Below, piece by piece: positions 62,209-64,000 of a stretch of 64,000 nucleotides of DNA (position 1 is the first letter of the stretch; every line of letters starts with the position of its first letter). Source of the DNA: Actinostola sp. cb2023. Its lineage: Eukaryota > Cnidaria > Anthozoa > Actiniaria > Actinostolidae. The notes below the pieces were generated by a model that was given only the letters and a program-made list of their open reading frames with translations, was not told where the DNA came from and did not search any database. The position numbers were made by a program, and so were the translations under genes. The DNA is taken from the NCBI GenBank assembly GCA_033675265.1, contig JAUJYZ010001528.1, forward strand, positions 124,001-188,000. The letters are read 5' to 3'.

Positions 62209-63840
62209 TCTTATTATTATTATCGTTATTATTATTATTATTATTATTATTAATCTCGACTAAAGGACACCTTCTATAAGCAAACAGCTCCCATGCACTG
62301 AAATTGAAAACAGTGGGTGGCAGTAGAACGCCACACTGCAAGATTACCATTTTAAAATTCAAAACCAAGACTTTGGCTTGTAAAATCAGACTCGGCCATC
62401 ATCATTCTAGAAATCAGAGGCACTGAACCACATAATTTTGGCAACAGTTTTTGTGACTATTTGCAACATTATCAGATGCCACTTTTCTATCTACCAGTAT
62501 TTGAGCACTAGAATACACCTATAATAACATTATCTACATCTAGGTTTATGTTCTTCTTACTAGATAGATTTGGCTTGTCCAGAAACTGGCATAACAGTCA
62601 GAGGAATCCATGCTCCCTGGTACAAAAATCCAGGTTGTGGAGTCACCCCTCCCATAGCACTTAATGCCAGGACTGACGGGGTAGGGGCACTGGATGATGT
62701 TTGTATAGTTGCTCCCATGGGGCCAGAACCAGAGCTAGGGCCTGTTCCATGTGATGTTTGACTTGTGAAGAGGGACTGGATAAAACTTGATAAGGCATTT
62801 ATGATATTATGGAAGATCTTTGTCGAGTGTTCTTGCATGTCGTAGAACTGGCAGAATGATCTGGAAATTATAGAAATGTGGGTTTAAAACTTATATAAGA
62901 TACCGTCAAGTTCCGAAAGTAAAGTAGCGAGGTCGTTACTTTCGGATTTAGCAACCTTAGGTAACTGTTACTTTCGGGGTGTCGCTACTTTCGGGTGGTC
63001 GCTACTTTCGGGGTGCTAAAATTGTTAACTTTTAGTAGCCATACCATGTACCCTTAAACGACATCATGTACAGTATTTTAACAAACAACAAATATTCACA
63101 GGATCTAGAACATAATTATGTTATTATGACAATTGCTTTTGTTACATTTGCTTATCAGTGTAGTAGTAAATGTTCTGGCTCTTTACGTGCTGTTTGCTAG
63201 TGCTGTTCGCCATCTGATCTAATAATCGCTCTAGAGGGGGTATCGCTACTTTAGGAGGGATCGCTACTTTCTGGGGGTCGTTACTTTCGGGATTTGGTAG
63301 CAAGCATTAATTTTTACTGTTACTTTTGGGGGGTCGCTACTTTCGAAGGGTCACTACTTTCGGGGGGTCGCTACTTTCGGAACTTTACAGTAGTGGAATT
63401 AGGACAATACCAGCAGCCTATTGTCACATGCTCATAGATGTACAATTATTATTATTATTATTATTATTATTGTCACATGCTCATAGATGTACAATTATTA
63501 TTATTATTATTATTATTATTGTCACATGCTCATAGATGTACAATGCTGGAATAATGACTAAACTAAGCTGATGGTCCCATGGGAATGCATGGCTCCATAT
63601 GAAAGCAAAAACCTTGCAGAAGATGTTTTAGAATGACAGGAAGCTCAAACAGACTTCTCCAATATGACACTACTGATCTAGTGCACGTGTCTTCAAATAA
63701 ACAATTCTAACTTACTGCAGAAGTGCTGGCTGTACTGTTAACGTGTGTATTACTTCAAGGGCTAATGCACGCTGCCATAAAGGCTTATCAGACTCCAGGA
63801 ATTTGACAAGTAGAGATAAAAAGATTTCACACTCAGTCAC
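50236..63840 (-). CDS. MON2: MON2 homologue, 3' 24 coding exons (N-terminus outside window)
   Basis: Exons in transcript order: 63840-63716, 62860-62561, 61618-61377, 60897-60810, 60272-59945, 59528-59424, 59277-59197, 59027-58954, 58527-58440, 58085-57984, 57838-57728, 57647-57555, 57451-57369, 57221-57059, 56606-56343, 55526-54450, 53506-53386, 53275-53212, 53115-53055, 52913-52787, 51856-51749, 51429-51321, 51222-51131, 50417-50236. These give 1395 codons plus stop; human MON2 has about 1717 residues, so about 300 N-terminal residues lie upstream. MON2 is a Golgi/trans-Golgi scaffold related to large Arf-GEFs without a catalytic Sec7 domain, acting with DOPEY proteins in endosome-to-Golgi traffic. 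Landmarks: [100 protein letters not shown]. One exon (55526-54450) is unusually long, 359 codons. Confidence 0.96.
50537..51052. mobile_element. Inverted element with internal CGAAAGTAACGG words and poly-C
   Basis: Ends TACCGTAGAATTCCGATAGT and inverse ACTATCGGAATTCTACGGTA. The interior repeats CCCGAAAGTAACGGCC words and has C runs at about 50563-50589 and 50657-50670. In the last intron of MON2. A related element is at 62901-63392. Confidence 0.9.
51885..52000. repeat. Tandem 17-bp repeat CTCTATACAGTAGACAC
   Basis: About seven copies, in a MON2 intron. Further degenerate copies (CCTCTATACAGTA, CCTCTTTACAGTAAACA) run on to about 52500, ending in an inverted TGACACTGTAAATCACGT matching ACGTGATTTACAGTGAATG near 52156. 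Confidence 0.9.
52554..52715. mobile_element. Family-2 palindromic element, copy 4
   Basis: Right end CCCACTCGTACGAAAACGAC; left end degraded. Internal TTTGATTGGATGAGATGCAT and GATTGGTTCAGAAAGGAAGC carry ATTGG (inverse CCAAT) sites. In a MON2 intron. Confidence 0.85.
53973..54420. repeat. Inverted repeat, ~140-bp arms
   Basis: Arms 53973-54113 and 54280-54420 pair nearly perfectly (AAAGTGCTCATGAAGCTTAT against its inverse) around a ~165-bp spacer. In the MON2 intron just downstream of the long 359-codon exon; the right arm ends 30 bp from that exon's donor. Confidence 0.95.
55578..55642. repeat. Poly-G run facing poly-C run
   Basis: A G tract (about 55580-55598) and a C tract (about 55619-55640) are separated by about 20 bp, so the strand can fold into a G:C hairpin. 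In a MON2 intron. Confidence 0.9.
55901..56249. repeat. Inverted repeat, ~165-bp arms
   Basis: Arms about 55901-56067 and 56080-56249 pair with few mismatches (ATTTCAAAACTCATCGGAC against its inverse). Short central spacer. In a MON2 intron. Confidence 0.95.
56690..57005. mobile_element. Family-4 element (AAGCATAAGC words), copy 1
   Basis: CGCAAGCATCAGCACAAGAA on one side and inverted CTTGTGCTTTCGCTTATGCTTGC on the other, with outer CAAGAACAAGCACAAG/TTCTTATGCCTGCATCG pairing. In a MON2 intron. Confidence 0.6.
58203..58397. mobile_element. Family-4 element, copy 2
   Basis: Ends with GACGTAAGCATAAGTCC ... and inverted GAATTCTTATGCTTGCGTC, plus an inner pair GACGCAAGCATAAGCGTAAG / CTTATGTTTGCGTCAGG. 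A solitary half lies at 61709-61765. In a MON2 intron. Confidence 0.75.
58768..58942. mobile_element. Family-2 palindromic element, copy 5
   Basis: GAGTCGTTTTCGTATCAGTG and inverted CACTCATACGAAAACGACTC. Internal sequence matches copy 4 closely (TTTGATTGGATGAGATGCAT). In a MON2 intron, 12 bp from the donor of exon 59027-58954. Confidence 0.9.
60661..60710. repeat. Poly-A tract
   Basis: A nearly pure A run in a MON2 intron (poly-T on the coding strand). Lys-rich frames here are artefacts. Confidence 0.9.
60930..61365. repeat. CATT tetranucleotide microsatellite
   Basis: Imperfect CATTCATT and CATCCATT blocks in a MON2 intron. Confidence 0.9.
61751..62260. repeat. Tandem duplication of a ~65-bp unique segment plus ATT microsatellite
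   Basis: TAGTGTGAAAATGGTCCTCT through AAATAAATCCTATT occurs at 61751 and again at 61999, each followed by a long ATT tract with the same interruptions (TCTTATTATTATTATCG). In a MON2 intron. Confidence 0.9.
62901..63392. mobile_element. Inverted element with internal GCTACTTTCGG words
   Basis: Ends TACCGTCAAGTTCCGAAAGT and inverted ACTTTCGGAACTTTACAGTA. The interior has many GTCGCTACTTTCGGG words in both halves. Related in design and wording to 50537-51052. In a MON2 intron. Confidence 0.85.
63423..63543. repeat. Three tandem copies of GTCACATGCTCATAGATGTA plus ATT tract
   Basis: GTCACATGCTCATAGATGTA followed by CAAT and (TTA)n occurs three times; the last copy lacks the ATT tract. In a MON2 intron. 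Confidence 0.9.
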
Positions 63841-64000
63841 CTGAAAGAAAAAGATGCAAAATAACTTCAAAATAACGTTTTTGAAACAGGTATCATCCTT
63901 CAGAATGACTATATATCACATGCATGAGCCCTGAGTACATGTAAATATAAGACTTTTGTTTCACTGGCAGTTCAAATCATTAGTTGCAGAGAACAGTGGA
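63841..64000. other. MON2 intron running off the window
   Basis: No further exon is visible upstream of 63840; the N-terminal coding exons of MON2 are outside. Confidence 0.6.

Overview
This is animal (metazoan) nuclear DNA. The genes have many GT-AG introns and close homologues of conserved animal proteins (PSMA5, PMPCB, RHOA, MON2). Non-coding DNA is AT-rich and full of ATT, CATC and CCTT microsatellites, short inverted-repeat elements and long palindromes. This style fits an early-branching marine animal, most likely an anthozoan cnidarian, but the sequence alone does not settle the taxon (a sponge is not excluded).

Layout. 0.9-9.1 kb (+): a ten-exon gene for a type I membrane protein with a short cysteine-rich ectodomain, one transmembrane helix and a ~670-residue tyrosine-rich tail carrying nine YxxM motifs. 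11.6-15.9 kb (-): a nine-exon paralogue pointing towards it, with the same first three exons (same phases, third exon 121 nt in both) but a different, shorter tail with Yxx[L/I]-type motifs. I do not recognise this receptor family; it is the best candidate here for something undescribed. 16.7-22.4 kb (+): two tandem NAPE-PLD-type metallo-beta-lactamase-fold genes. 23.1-27.5 kb (-): proteasome subunit alpha-5, head-to-head with 27.9-37.2 kb (+) mitochondrial processing peptidase beta; 352 bp separate the start codons. 41.9-42.4 kb (+): RHOA with an intronless coding region. 44.7-47.4 kb (+): a broken THAP-domain remnant and two possible exons of an unidentified gene. 50.2-63.8 kb (-): the 3' 24 coding exons of MON2, whose first exons lie beyond the window.

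Every splice model was joined by hand. In each of the seven multi-exon models (receptors A and B, both NAPE-PLD-like genes, PSMA5, PMPCB and the MON2 3' part) the exon lengths sum to a multiple of three and the phases match at each junction, so coordinates should be accurate to the base except where an alternative is named. No transcript or database evidence was available.

The conserved genes do not form a pathway. The two receptors are plausibly co-evolving partners (same ectodomain, different signalling tails), and the two NAPE-PLD-like genes are a local duplication. Introns and spacers carry several families of small palindromic elements (eight copies of one, five of another) and seven or more long inverted repeats able to form hairpin RNA.
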